Part shown: piece after piece, positions 37,190 through 48,945 of the stretch
Position numbering within the stretch: the stretch's first letter is position 1
How the letters are laid out: each line of letters starts with the position of its first letter
Assembly (NCBI RefSeq): GCF_030253575.1
Contig: NC_080562.1
Coordinates: forward strand, 32,815,852-32,879,851
Source of the DNA: Rhododendron vialii
Lineage: Eukaryota; Streptophyta; Magnoliopsida; Ericales; Ericaceae
DNA: 64,000 nucleotides
Reading direction: 5' to 3'
Notes under the pieces: model-generated
Databases searched by the model: none
Told to the model about the DNA's origin: nothing
The model's input: only the letters and a program-made list of their open reading frames with translations
Program-made: the position numbers and the translations under genes

Positions 37190-38076
37190 GCAAGCAGCAG
37201 ATCAATCTCATATGCATCTTTAGCCTGCGCCGACAATAAGAAAATTATCCGAAACTTTTATAGATTCCCACTTAGGTCTACTTCTGCTATCCTTTCTGGT
37301 ACATGTGTGATTCATCGGCTTGATACATTACATTGTGGTGTTCACTGGTTCTGCTACCTGTTGTGTGATGTATAAGGATTATGGGTTATTCCAAAACCTT
37401 CACCTATATTTATAATAAATTTGTGTTTGGACATAAGGAAGACACTGATTGACTGATTGTGGTGTTAATAAACCAATTTCCGAGTACCAGGCCCTGCAGC
37501 GGTGAAGTAGCCGATGCCATACCCTCACGAAAGATCGAACGACCTTCAACAAAATGGTGCCTTAGTCAATCCTTACGGGAAAAAATTGCAATCCAATATT
37601 CATTTGTGTCTTCTGAGTAATCCATCCAAATCCAAATGTAAAACAGAGTCTGGGATAGCTTCCCGGAGCCTCTCTCCCATCAGGCCAAACTCTCGTTGTA
37701 GGAAAGTCATGCTCTAATCAAAGACGATAATCAACATTTGTAAGATAAGTATTTCAATTATATAGCAGATTAATTGGGACCACAGCAAATGCAAAAACAA
37801 ATGCAGAGTAAGTTGGCTACAAGCCTATAACAAGGACGATAGTCGACATGTCAAATAAGTTCAAAATGGGGGCATAGTGCCAGTCACTCTCTGGTTTTCC
37901 CCTGATATGAATATTGTGCTCTATTTTTTCACTGAGCATTGACTAGTTGTTGGAGGGTTGTTAAAGCAATCTAGTAGTATATTATTGTGGATCGTTGTAC
38001 ATTTCTCAAGTTGCACATGATAGACATAGGGTCCTCAGATGTCAACCCAAGTAAACAATGTGAGATTGCATGGGAC

Positions 38077-38127
<51 letters not shown>

Positions 38128-38880
38128 CCTCCACTCCCAACAATTATTCCAGTAGTTGTTTAGACAAATACGTCTCTATCTGTTATTGATTTTCTGGCCA
38201 GTAGGGCCACTATGTTTGTCTTTGTACTTGGCTTTGTGTTTTCTATCATCAGGAAATAAAGGTTCCCAGGGCAAGGTTTCTTTTGGCTTTTTCTCAATTA
38301 TTTCTAAACCTTATCCTCGGCACCTAATAATCCCACCAATCATACCCCCACTTTCATTAAACAACAAGAAGAAGAAAATCCTTTTCCTCTAGGGTGTACA
38401 CATATTTCCTTCCTTCCTTCTTTTTTCTTTCTGGCAAAAATGGACATGGAAGGGACTACTTCAAGTATTACCCTAAGTACCGCACCGTCAAACGCAGTGA
38501 ATTTGATTGCACCTATGTCAGAGTCGAGACTCACATTGTGTGCTATGATTGCTACAGAGTACGCTTATGTCCGCCAAACACTCAAACAATAACAAAGACT
38601 TGAACTCAAACATTAAGCTTAGAAACTAGAAATTGGTATTCCTTGCCGACTAGGTACTAGGTGTGCTAAATCAAAGTTCATGTCTCGCACGCCCAAAAAG
38701 AATCTGTCGCAACCAACAGCTTATGCTAAAGTGAGTTCAACTACCCATCAAAGTTGGGCTACCAAACCTCCTTGGCTGTCAACTACCATTCCTCCCCACT
38801 TGATTTGCTAGTTTTTCTCTCACCTCACATTCTTCTTCCAAAAGGGTCCACACAGTCTTCTCCCCATTGTCACTTGTAGT
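37190..38880. other. Intergenic between eIF1 and R3-MYB
   Basis: It includes the eIF1 3' UTR and a GA microsatellite at 38081-38126 (about 23 units). No other gene was seen. Confidence 0.55.
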
Positions 38881-38886
38881 ACTACT

Positions 38887-38893
38887 TATATAT
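38887..38893 (+). promoter_or_regulatory. TATA-like box of the R3-MYB gene
   Basis: TATATAT lies about 120 bp upstream of the R3-MYB start codon, with a pyrimidine-rich leader following. It is the only such site close upstream. Confidence 0.45.
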
Positions 38894-39011
38894 GCTTTCT
38901 CCCACAACCAACCTCCACCAACTCTGGCCTTATTTTTTTTCCCATTCAATAGTGAAACTACTTAAAAGAGTTTTCTTGAGTTTTACCCTTCTGATCCCTA
39001 CTACTAGTATA

Positions 39012-39759
39012 ATGGCTGACTTTGAACACTCTTACTCTGATGATGCCTCTGTGGACTCTAGAGGTACCCTTTTCAGATTTCGTTGTTGTCTTCTTTCCTC
39101 TTGGTCTTGCATCTAGCTCTCTGTTTCCTTCTTTCCTCTTTAAGTGTTCATTCATTATTAAAAAACAGCGCCTTGTGAGTTTCCTTTGTTTTGGATTTGG
39201 CTTGACATGTTTGCCCTACTCGGATTTGACAAAAGTGCAAAGTAAAAACGATAGGTGGTCTAATTTGGTGTAGTGGCGCCATTGTCGTAATGAATCTGAG
39301 GCACACGTGACATCTATATACGTAGCATTGCTAGCTGGGATACGGGCTGTTCATTTTATAGTAACCATATGAAATAATCCTCTCTCTCTCTCTCTCTCTC
39401 TCTGTTTTGCAGCAGAGGACACAAGTCAAGAATCCAAGATTGAATTTTCCGAGGATGAGGAAACCCTGATCACTAGAATGTTTAATCTGGTTGGAGAAAG
39501 GTGGGCTTGTTAACCTTCTTTTCTCTTTTCAAATGTACTAGCTCCCATCTTTAAAAAAAAAAAAATGCATTTAATTACCTTCTCTAGTTTCCTCCCCACC
39601 CCCCATTTGAGTTCTTCAACTTTGTATGTGCTTTGCTAATTAGTTAGGCAATGTTGCCAATGATGCCTCAGGTGGTCTCTGATTGCTGGGAGAATTCCTG
39701 GAAGAACTGCAGAGGAAATTGAGAAGTACTGGACTTCAAGATATTCCACTAGTGCATGA
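39012..39759 (+). CDS. R3-MYB repressor (CPC/TRY/ETC type)
   Basis: Three exons, 39012-39063, 39413-39500 and 39672-39759, give 228 bp, or 75 aa, the size of ETC-like proteins. After a short acidic N-terminus ([17 protein letters not shown]) there is one MYB repeat: [39 protein letters not shown], with the two spaced tryptophans of an R3 repeat. There is no activation domain. Known members compete with R2R3-MYBs for bHLH partners and repress trichome or root-hair fate and flavonoid genes. The bHLH-contact motif normally starts D/E-L; here the first residue is Thr (T-L-I-T-R-M-F-N-L), while L, R, L, L and R are kept. Exon 2 begins at a tandem acceptor (TTGCAGCAG). Confidence 0.92.
39379..39402. 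repeat. CT microsatellite as polypyrimidine tract
   Basis: About 11 CT units end 9 bp before the exon 2 acceptor of the R3-MYB gene, so the repeat doubles as its splice tract. Confidence 0.85.
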
Positions 39760-41100
39760 ATGAAATGCCCGGAAAATCTCCGGTGCAAACTCGAAAGAGC
39801 AAGAAAATTTTGGACTTCTAGTAGTAATATTTTAGTTGGGTGGGATTGGTGGTTATGAAATGCATCTCTAGTTTCTGGGTTTGAAAAAATATGAACAATG
39901 GTTCAACCTGCTACTATTTGTTTGGTATTTGGTCGTCCATATTCCCTTTCTGTGCAATGAAATCTATTGTTATGGCCAAAATTGTGAGTATTTCTTGGTT
40001 GCATCAGGGCATTAGTTGTCCAAATGGATAGGTAACTCCTCCTTTCGTTATGTTGATTGTTTTGAACATAGAAATTTCATTTCAAAGCCAAACAGAAAAC
40101 CCATAAGCAGCCCAAGCAATCAAGAAGCTAGTTCATGCAATCCTTCAATAACGTATCTCCGTTGGCAAGCACGCGCTGCCTATGTCACTGCAGCACACAC
40201 ACTCTTTAGTGGATTTTGACTTCCCTAACCACCATCTTGTTGTCTTAATCGACCAACATCCTTTGAGAGTTCTAGTTTAGGGCGCAGTTGGGACTGTTCT
40301 GAAACACGGACCAAAAAGTAGGACATGTGTACGAGTCAGCAAGCGAGTAATCCCGTAAGGCGTAAGGAAGCTAATTGGTGGAACCGACAAGGATTTCAAT
40401 GTCCAATAGAAAATGCTTAATTATCCAATCGAGATCACAAAATCATATTATGAAACACAAGAATGAAAAATCAACACCTTATGATCTATACGCGAGTTCA
40501 TAGCATTCATGTTGAATTCCATCACATGATATTCATGGTGTTGGCATGGCTCAAATTGATCAGGGCAAAAATTGACAAAATTGATCAATTCATGAATGAA
40601 GAATTGCCCTGATGGAACTCTCTTCCTCAAAACCTATCCAAAACAGTAGCCCTGGTTTGCCTATATAACCATTTGTCACCTGCCTTCGTAATGGGTAGCA
40701 GAAATCCGAGGGGTTCCCGAGGTGATTATACATTGGGTTTGAATATTTGAGCGTTTGTAAAACACTTCCAAAATAGAAATTCGCTGGCCGGAGAGTAAGC
40801 GAATGTCGAATCACGTGTACAGTCATCTTGCTTCTGTTTGTTTGTTTGTTTGTTTGTTGGGGGGTGTGAGTTTCGAGAAAAAACAAATTGTCTCATCCAG
40901 ATGCCGAAAAATTAAAAAATGTTAGCTTACATGACACTCGGTTCATGAAAATTTCCTATCATGAACCAAGTGTTATGTACCATACCACTCCTCCAGAAAA
41001 TTTCCTATCCTCTAATTTTTTATTTAAAAATGAAAATGAAAATGAAAACTACAGCTCTGAATTCTCCATTTAAAATAGCAAGACAAATTCTAGGAATCCA
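39760..41100. other. Intergenic, no gene seen
   Basis: R3-MYB 3' UTR, then AT-rich sequence with a GTTT run at 40836-40858. No supportable frame. Confidence 0.5.
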
Positions 41101-41124
41101 TTCTGCGTGGGCCAACCAGAACAC

Positions 41125-41409
41125 TCCGAGCCGAGCCGAGCCGAGCCGAACCGAATTTTGTCAAGCTTGAGCTCGGCTCGTTTATTAAACGAGCCAAAAA
41201 TTTGAGCTCAAGCCTTAACGAGCTAACCTTTGACGAGTCAAGCTTAGTTATTTACTGAACGAGCCTCTTTAATTAAGCCGAGCCTCTCGTAACGAGCCAA
41301 ACTTTTGTCGAACTAGCTGAGCCCCCCACTCAGCTCATTTACTAAATGAGCCAAAAATTCGAGCTCAGCTCATTTCGAGCCGAGCTGCTCGGTTTATTTG
41401 TAGCCCTAT
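41125..41409. mobile_element. hAT-like repeat rich in GAGCC/GGCTC
   Basis: Repeated GAGCCGAGC, AACGAGCC and GAGCTC motifs, ending TTGTAGCCCTA. The reverse complement of that end, TAGGGCTACAAA, is a common plant hAT-type terminus. The left terminus is not clear, so the copy may be incomplete. Confidence 0.5.
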
Positions 41410-41925
41410 GCGGCAACACAGGTGAATGTTGAAGTATGTTCACCAATACAACCAAAACTAGAATGTTGAAATATGAATTTATACCGGATTATATTTTAGG
41501 CGCCCGTGCTATTTAACGTGTAAGAGCATTCACAATGTAATAATCAAAATAGAAAGATTGTGAAAGTTAGCAATACGTGCTCAAAAAAATACTTACATTG
41601 TAATAACCAAATTTAGCAACTTCTTAGCAACTCATCAAATTTTGGCTTTTGGATAATTAAAACTAGCAATCTTTTACCTATAACCAAATTTAATAGTCCT
41701 TACATCTTCTCAATCAAGTACAACCATCATGGAAAAGTAAAACTCACTCTCGACTTTGGCAAGTGGTTGTGCATTTAACAATACTGATCGCTTTATGAAT
41801 TTTAACAAAGGCTTTTCCACTTTCACTTATTTTTCTAGAATGTCATTCAATGTTGACCGTTAGATTTGAATTTTTGCCAATTTATTTTGATTATGGGCTA
41901 ACAATAAACAATGTGAAATTTGACA

Positions 41926-42143
41926 GAGTGCAATTTTGTTCACCCTCCTTACAAGATGGTGAACATTACTCTCTCTCTTATTGGTTGAAATAATATGGAC
42001 CCCACCACAAAGTGATATCATGCTTACCGTGCAATACACTTTTTGGTAAGCATGACATCACTTTATGGTGAGGTCCACATTATTTTAACCAATAAGAAGG
42101 AGGGTAATGTTCACTCTCTTGGAGGGTGAACAAAACTCAACTC
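41926..42143. mobile_element. Mutator-like MITE with 9-bp target duplication
   Basis: Terminal repeats GAGTGCAATTTTGTTCACCC and (reverse) GAGTTGAGTTTTGTTCACCC bound 218 bp that fold back almost end to end. AATTTGACA flanks both sides (41917-41925 and 42144-42152), the 9-bp duplication of Mutator elements. A deleted relative lies at 12624-12774. Confidence 0.9.
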
Positions 42144-42442
42144 AATTTGACATTGCTAACTTTAACAACCTCTCAATGAATAATCAAAATCTGATGTGGC
42201 AAATTTCGATTATTCTCTTTTAGTAATAATAATTACATTCTGGATTTCTAACTCGACGAATTGCACAAAACTAAACTTTACGGACAAACCCAAGTGACCC
42301 CCACTTGATGTTATTTTTTATATATCATGATAATATTTGAATTGTTCGGATTTGACTTAGGTTGGTGGATTTTTCTTATCCATTTGTGGCAATTGCATTT
42401 TACTTTGTTGTGTAGCTCCAACCTTCAAAAGATTGTACAAAG

Positions 42443-42810
42443 TAAGGGGTGTGCAAAAAAAAAAAAACCCGAGACCCGACCCGAAGGGTTTCGGGCGGGG
42501 CCGAACATGTGGTTCGGTCGGGTACGGGTACGATTTTCCAAAAAAAAAAAAATAGTTTTCGGTTCGGGGCTCGAGGTGCTGTTTTTTTACCCGACCCGAC
42601 AAAAAGCAAAGGAATTCATATAGTTTACTTCGGTTTTGGTCGGACCCGACCAACCCGACCATAACCCGACCCGACCCGACCCGACCAAAAAAATCGGTCA
42701 CACGGACGGGTATCCTCCCTCCTTCGGTTCGGGTTCCGAAAAAGTGATAACCGACTGGTCGGGTCGGGTTCGGGGCCGAACCCGACCCGTCCGACCCGTG
42801 CCCACCCCTA
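42443..42810. mobile_element. hAT-type non-autonomous element with CCCGAC repeats
   Basis: Ends TAAGGGGTGTGC and GCCCACCCCTA are inverted. GTACAAAG flanks both sides (42435-42442 and 42811-42818), an 8-bp target duplication as in hAT elements. The interior is made of CCCGACCCGAC and GGTTCGGG runs that give long but meaningless frames. Confidence 0.85.
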
Positions 42811-43462
42811 GTACAAAGAGTATTTCTATTGTTTCTATTTTTTTCCCTTTCAAAGAAAAGCCCAAATAAAAGGCACTTCAATGTCGGCCCAGTAAGGGTT
42901 TGCTGGGTCCAATTCCAAGTAGATAGTCGGATAGTCCAGACACCAGACATTTATTTTCTTCCAAAATTCAATTCTCACAATGAAGCTCTCAAAACTTTTT
43001 TTGGAACATAAGTTTGTTTTTAATCCTTTTTTTTTTTCTGGATCAAATGAAGTAGAAGTAATCGAAATTCTATGCTTTATATTTTTCTGATTGTTAGTTT
43101 GTATAAATCGATGAGAAGAATCTAAAGAGTCTAAAATTATCGATAAAATTAAAATATTTTTGAATAAAGAAAAAAAAATCCAAAAAATTATTATTTTTGG
43201 ATTTTTTTTTGTCTTTACTGATCTTTCTAAAGATTTTGATCAAAATTTTATACTTTTTAGTTTTCTCTCATCGAGACAAACCAATAATTCAAAAAAGAAA
43301 TTGATGCAATCAACAATTAACTACACATGATGACCAAAAAAACTCTTGGTGTAAGAAAGAGTAAGCAAATGCTGTTACAACACCACATGCACAGCCATGA
43401 GCACATCATACAATGAAAGTATAGCTGATTTTGCACCACATCATGAAAGATAAGAAAAAGGG

Positions 43463-43860
43463 CACTACAACAAAAATACCCTATTAGGGAAGTAAAAAAT
43501 GCCTCAACATGGTTCCTAATGGGGCAGTTTAGTTAATAGGCTAGTACAACGGGGTGCTGCATGTATCGGTGCAACGAAAGATCTACGGGGTACTTTGGCA
43601 CATCGCAAAAAGCGTTTAAGGAGGCACTTATAAAGTGCCGCATAATCCATGTATTGAGGCAGTTCATGGAGCTGCAGTAGGATTTTGGGCATATCCAACT
43701 TAACCACGGTTAACAACTATTGATGCATTTATAAGTGGCCCCATAGCGTATTGACAAGGCGATTGCAAATGCCTTGACAGGTTGGGCATCGTGGCACTTA
43801 AAAGTGCCCCAAAAAAGCTTTCTGCTTTAAAAAAAATAATGACCTGCCGAATTAGTGTTA
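43463..43860. mobile_element. CACTA element left end, remnant
   Basis: Begins CACTACAACAAAAATACC, the standard plant CACTA terminus. Subterminal palindromes GGCACTTATAAAGTGCC (43623) and GGCACTTAAAAGTGCC (43793) follow. No right terminus (TTTTTGTTGTAGTG) was found, so only a fragment remains. The right border is approximate. Confidence 0.65.
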
Positions 43861-43912
43861 AATTACCCATTCAAGCATCCACCAATTAGTAGTCTAGTAC
43901 TAAATTGCACAT

Positions 43913-44315
43913 TCTTTTTTTTTTTTTTTTCCAATCGATAATAGGTTACCTTTATTACTGCATCAAAGAAACATCAAGAGAGGCTTTCCTAAGAACCCAA
44001 CTTGGGTAATCCCGTAGCCAAGTTATAGGGTTCTCTAGAAATACGGCATATTTGGCTAAAACATTAGCCACCCTATTGCAATTACGAGGAACAAAATTAA
44101 AAGATCAAGAATTAAAACGACTAACAAAAGACAAAGTGTCTCTAATAATGACATCCAAAGAAGCTTTTATCTGACTCTTCCCCTGTAACATGTTGATCAC
44201 AATTTGCGCATCTCCTTCCACATAGTATGAGCAATCACCTGAGCAGATAAACCAACAATTGCGCACCAGATAACAACATAATCCATAAGATTTTAGTATA
44301 AGAAGAGCCAATGCG
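43913..44315 (-). mobile_element. 5'-truncated LINE, RNase H end and A tail
   Basis: A run of about 16 T at 43916-43931 is the A tail of a minus-strand copy. Upstream on that strand the frames read VEGDAQIVINMLQGKSQIKASLDVIIRDT, then FVPRNCNRVANVLAKYAVF. These are the D and late H/N-VA-x-LA motifs of the RNase H domain at the end of plant L1-type elements. Reverse transcriptase is absent, and the frame is interrupted between the two stretches. Confidence 0.8.
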
Positions 44316-44615
44316 CAGAGACAACATCAATTCAAATATACCTAGCCAAAACAAAAGAAAAGCATACCCTAACAGTAGAATTGAAATTAACTAAGAAGCT
44401 TTAATACAATTAACCACAAAATGTCACTAGGAACTTGTCGTAAGGAATATCTCACCACCGTCAATAGCTCCGAGAAGATCATCAAAGGCTTAAACTGCAC
44501 AAGAAATGAGATTGAAACCAGCTTGAGTAAACATCTCACCACTGTGCAACGCCATACAATAGAACAGTAGGAGAAGGTGTGCTTGAATGCCCCGCTCAAG
44601 TGATTTGTTGCTATT

Positions 44616-46020
44616 TGATGAGCACTCAATATTGTAGATATTTGGTGCGCCTAGTCTTGTTTTATGTCGTTTATCTTATGTTTATCTGTCGTTTTTAGTG
44701 ATTTTGCGCGTAAGATTTTCCGTTGAGCATTTCAGGTGATACTCAAATAAGAGGGTTAGTTTTGATGTTTTGAACAACTCTTGAGGGTAAGCGAGTACGC
44801 GAGGCCTTGAAGAATACAGCCGTCAGGTGTCAGATTGGGGCACGAGGGACTTGATCTGGCAGGAAGCAGTATGTATCGATAAGGGCAATGGAGTATCGAT
44901 ACGGTTTCAAAACAGAAGGAAATCCATCTCTCAGTGTATCGATACAGTTTCTTGCATGTCGATACGGGTCATCTACGAGGAATCCTGGGTTTCAGAGCAA
45001 ATCCAGCTCAGTATCGATACGGCTATGGAGTATCAATACGGGAGGCTTACCAACTTACTTTTTGTTAGCTTTTAACTTTCCATAAGTGGCAACTTCCCAC
45101 TTTTTGGATATTTTACGATATTTTGGAGGAGAGAGAGAACCACTTTGTATAAAAGGTTCCTCTCTCTCATCCCTTTGGTAGCTAGCACATTACACTTCTA
45201 GGTTTTTTCTCCATTAATGTCTTTCTAAGCTTTGCAAGTGTAATTTTCATAGAACTCAAGTAAGTACTTCTTGTTTGTTCAATTCTCGTTTATTAAAGTT
45301 GAAGCTACGACTTGGATCCTTATTAATATCAAGTTTATTTTCGATTTCATTGGTTAAAAGTCAAGTCTCATTTTTATGCTATCTTTTGTACTTTAGCTAT
45401 GTGTGAATAGTCGTTTGGCTAAGTCTTGGGGTGTTCTTTCCCGAGAACTTAGGTGGTTATTTAGTTCTCAAACCTTCGGGCTTAAAAGCATGATTTTCGG
45501 AATAGGGCTTAACTTGCATTTTTGGTCTAAACAAGGGGTGTTAACTCCTTGGTAAGGTGCTTAGTCAAGCGATCTTGGCAAGCGGCTCACTGAGGGCTCG
45601 TGACCTCCTATGTGTTCGATTAATTTGTCAAACAAGTTGGTTCGCCTTCGTTTAATCACATCTTTCGATAAACATAGTCGTTAAAGTTAAATCTTCCGGG
45701 TGTGAACACACGGTCGTGTCTCTCGTTTGAGTTATAATTGAGAACCGGTTACGGCCTTTGTCAAGGGATAGAAGATTCCTAAACTTGCCTCTAGTTTATA
45801 AAACTCGTTTCTAGTCTTTTCTATTATTACTTCCACCGATTAAAGCAAAACCAAGTTGGCCGTCTTAAATGCCGAAATCCTCCATATAAAACCTACAATT
45901 CAAACTAGCTGTATTAGATTCCCTGTGGTACAATCCCAAACTTTCCGGTTATTATGCTATCGACGACCTAGCCCTATGCTTGGGGTATCTCGAACCTTGC
46001 ATCTAAGGCAAATGACTTTT
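44616..46020. mobile_element. Probable Ty3-type LTR remnant
   Basis: Starts near TGATGAGCACTCAAT, holds several GTATCGATAC motifs (44870-45030), a TATAAAAGG promoter-like site at 45149, and a late TCCCTGTGGTACAATCCC block. That overall order resembles long LTRs of the Tat/Athila side of Ty3 elements, from memory. No internal coding region and no target duplication were found, so both borders are approximate. It looks old and incomplete. Confidence 0.4.
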
Positions 46021-47340
46021 TCGGTTTAACCTTATATTTGAAGGCGAGATTACGGAGTTAAGCACTCTCCAAAAATCCTTTCCCATGACTTTCCAACGTT
46101 AGTTCGCCAACACTTCCTTCTTGCGAAGAAAATACCTCAATCTAGCGTCTCATGAAATCTTGATAAAGTGCAGAATGAACAATTATTACAATGTTTAAGC
46201 ATCTTTTATTTATTGAGTTAGTGATCAGATTTTTACTCTGGTTCTGATAATATCCCAGGCCCTTTGTTTACTCCACACTCCAAGTGGTTTCGATCCCTTC
46301 CCTCTCGGCTCTCTTGATAAACCTCACTAGATTCCATGACACTTCAAGTTTGAGTGTATAATTGCAGGTGTAGCACTCTTGTGAATGTAGTCGAGGCCTG
46401 ATGCAATCCCTCTCAGAATTTTAATCATTTGAGGCCATTGTAAACCTGTTCAAACAGGTTCACTCCATTGTTAATGTACAAAAGATTTTATTGAGTATGG
46501 AGGCAGCGAAATGCCACGAAAGAATACATCTTTTATTGATTACAAATGTTTTGTACATGTTTCTCGTTCACATACAATGGACTACTCCCTCCCAATGAGT
46601 AATCTCACTCACACCATTCTAGGCACCTCTAACTCTTGACACTTGCAACTTAATTCTCATATCATATCTCTAAATGTGCTCCCATGAGCATTCACCGAGG
46701 TGCTCCGATGTGCCTTGGTGCACTCCTAGTGTGGTTTCACATGTGAGCAATCTCCAAATGATCTCATCCTTCTTTTATATGGCCATCCACTCTTCAATGA
46801 ATGGCTAGGATTATTTTTATCTAATGGTTCACATTCTCCTTCTAGAATCCTCTTACCCAAATATCTTTTCTTTCTCTTTATCTTCATGACATTCTAGAAT
46901 TCTCCATACAACTCTAGCTTATTATTTGTATAGATATCTATAGGAAGAAAAAAATAAAAAAATAGCACGATATTTCTTTACCTAAAAATAACACGATTTC
47001 TCAAAAAACATACAATAGAGGTATCGAAAAGAGTGAAGTATGTAGTCATTAAAAGTCTCTTCTCAAGACGTATTAAATAATCAAAATTAACATAGCTTAC
47101 AACTAAAAAATTATTTTTCCACAATAAAATAAGGCTTTAAGATTTCAATCCAAACTGTCAACATTTAATTTCAGGAAAAAACAAAAACTTATGGGGAAGG
47201 GATATGCTTTTTCTGATCAAATATGGGGAAGGGATAGATAGGGCAGAGCTGCATTTTGATAGAAACTTCTTGCCTTGAAGTGCTCACCAGGCGAAATGGA
47301 TGACTGTTCATCTCTCTCACATGACTTAAATGAATGAATG
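46021..47340. other. Gene-free stretch
   Basis: No gene or clear repeat border recognised. Confidence 0.45.
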
Positions 47341-47566
47341 GAGAAGTTTTTGGGTGCCGGACAGGTACCACACACGTGGTATCCGGTCGCGATTCTAGCT
47401 GTGCAGACGTATTTTAGACTATTTGAATTTTAGAGAGAGAAAAAAAGAAAAGACAGTGGTCAGATGAAAAGAGAGAAAGGAAATAAATTTGGACCGTTTA
47501 AAATATATTTAGATGGCTGGAATCGCCAATGAATACCGCAACGTGCTAGGCACCCAAAAATTTCTC
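47341..47566. mobile_element. MITE with GAGAA-TTTTTGGGTGCC ends
   Basis: Terminal repeats GAGAAGTTTTTGGGTGCC and, inverted, GAGAAATTTTTGGGTGCC bound 226 bp. GAATG occurs directly outside each end (the right copy reads GAATGGAG), so the target duplication is 5 bp, or 8 bp if the element starts three bases later. The superfamily is not decided. Confidence 0.75.
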
Positions 47567-47761
47567 GAATGGAGGAGTCGGCTCCCATACAAATTTGGCA
47601 GATCCCAATAACAACAATACACCAGTCTCTTCTGGGTGACTCTTGATTTGTTCTGAATCCTGATATTGCTTTCCCACCGTTCCTCAATCCAATATACTAG
47701 AATTTTTTCATTTTCCATGTACCATCTGTCTCTCAAAATTTCAGGTTAATTATAAAATATA

Positions 47762-47980
47762 CTCCCTCCGATTCATAATATTTGTCCGGTCAGCAAACGA
47801 GAACATAAAAATAATACATTTTTTGCAAAAAAAAAAAACTCTAATTTTTTTTCAACAATTCACTAGATATCGTTGAGTTCTTTAAATTTATAAAAAAAAT
47901 TTAAATTTTTTCTTGAAAGAAATGCATTATTTCTTACTCCTCATCTTGCGGACCGGATAAATATTTTGAGACGAAGGGAA
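47762..47980. mobile_element. Stowaway-like MITE
   Basis: Begins CTCCCTCCGATTCATAATATT and ends AATATTTTGAGACGAAGGGAA, inverted, with TA at both borders. This is the Tc1/mariner (Stowaway) pattern. Confidence 0.8.
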
Positions 47981-48374
47981 TAGAACCAATTTTTTGAATG
48001 GAAATAACTATTTTTCAATTTCCAATTTTATATTTGTTTGAAGAACTGGTTAATATTTTCAATTTGTTAAAAAAATTAAATTCAAAATTACTTTATTCTC
48101 TATCAAATTATTCTCTATAAAAAAATTGTGTGACTTATAATAATGTAATAATGAGACGGATGGAGTACGTAACAGTCCAAAATGTATGTGCAGTTAATTT
48201 GTTACATAACCGATACCACGAAGTTAACATGATGTGCGCTAATTGTGGGGTTATCTTTTTTGTCTTCAATATATAATAATTCCGGCCTAGTCCTGGATAG
48301 ATCATTTTTGTAGCATTTTCCGGGCGAAATTATATACTAGGGGTTATACTCGGCCGTTACCTTTGGGACCTCGG

Positions 48375-48945
48375 AATCAGTGAAGGAGTCAGGAATCTTG
48401 TTCAGAGGGACACTTTTTCACAACAAACTAAGAAAATTCACAATAAAATATAACGAAGAGATACTGAGCACAAAAATTTAAATATATTCTCTATTAGACA
48501 CAATAGCTTGTAGCATAATGTATTCAAAAGCTTCAAAACATAAACACAAAAGTCTAAATATTCGTTGCTAATTTTTTTTACAATCAACCCCAATGAGTTT
48601 TTAATCATGAGAAATTTTTAGTAAATAGCAGATTGCATGACAATAAATGTATCGAGTTGATATGCAAATCAAATTTTTCTTAGAAAAGCTAGAAAATGTG
48701 TTAGATGGGTTCAAACATGCCACAAAAAGTAGCAATTTGATATTTGCATCGGTGAAACGAAATTCTCGATGGGGTGCATTGATTTATTTAAAAACTCATG
48801 ACAACACAATAAACAATAAACCCAATCCCCCCAAAACTTCCAATTCTCTAAAATCTTTTGGATAGATGTATAAAAAGAAGGAGCAGGTGATAATTTTCTG
48901 GGGGCACTGACCCCTCAGGCCTTAATTGGCTCTGTCTCTGTGAAT
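48375..48945. mobile_element. Decayed transposon relic
   Basis: Left AGTGAAGGAGTCAGGAAT and right GGCACTGACCCCTCAGGCC...GGCTCTGTCTCTG resemble the GTGGCGGAGCCAGGA / TGGCTCCGCCACTG ends of a common plant hAT-like element. The ends match only loosely. Confidence 0.3.

Noticed and set aside
42357-42950. 197-codon minus-strand frame rich in Gly, Arg and Pro
   Set aside because: It is translation of CCCGAC repeats in a hAT-type element with an 8-bp target duplication.
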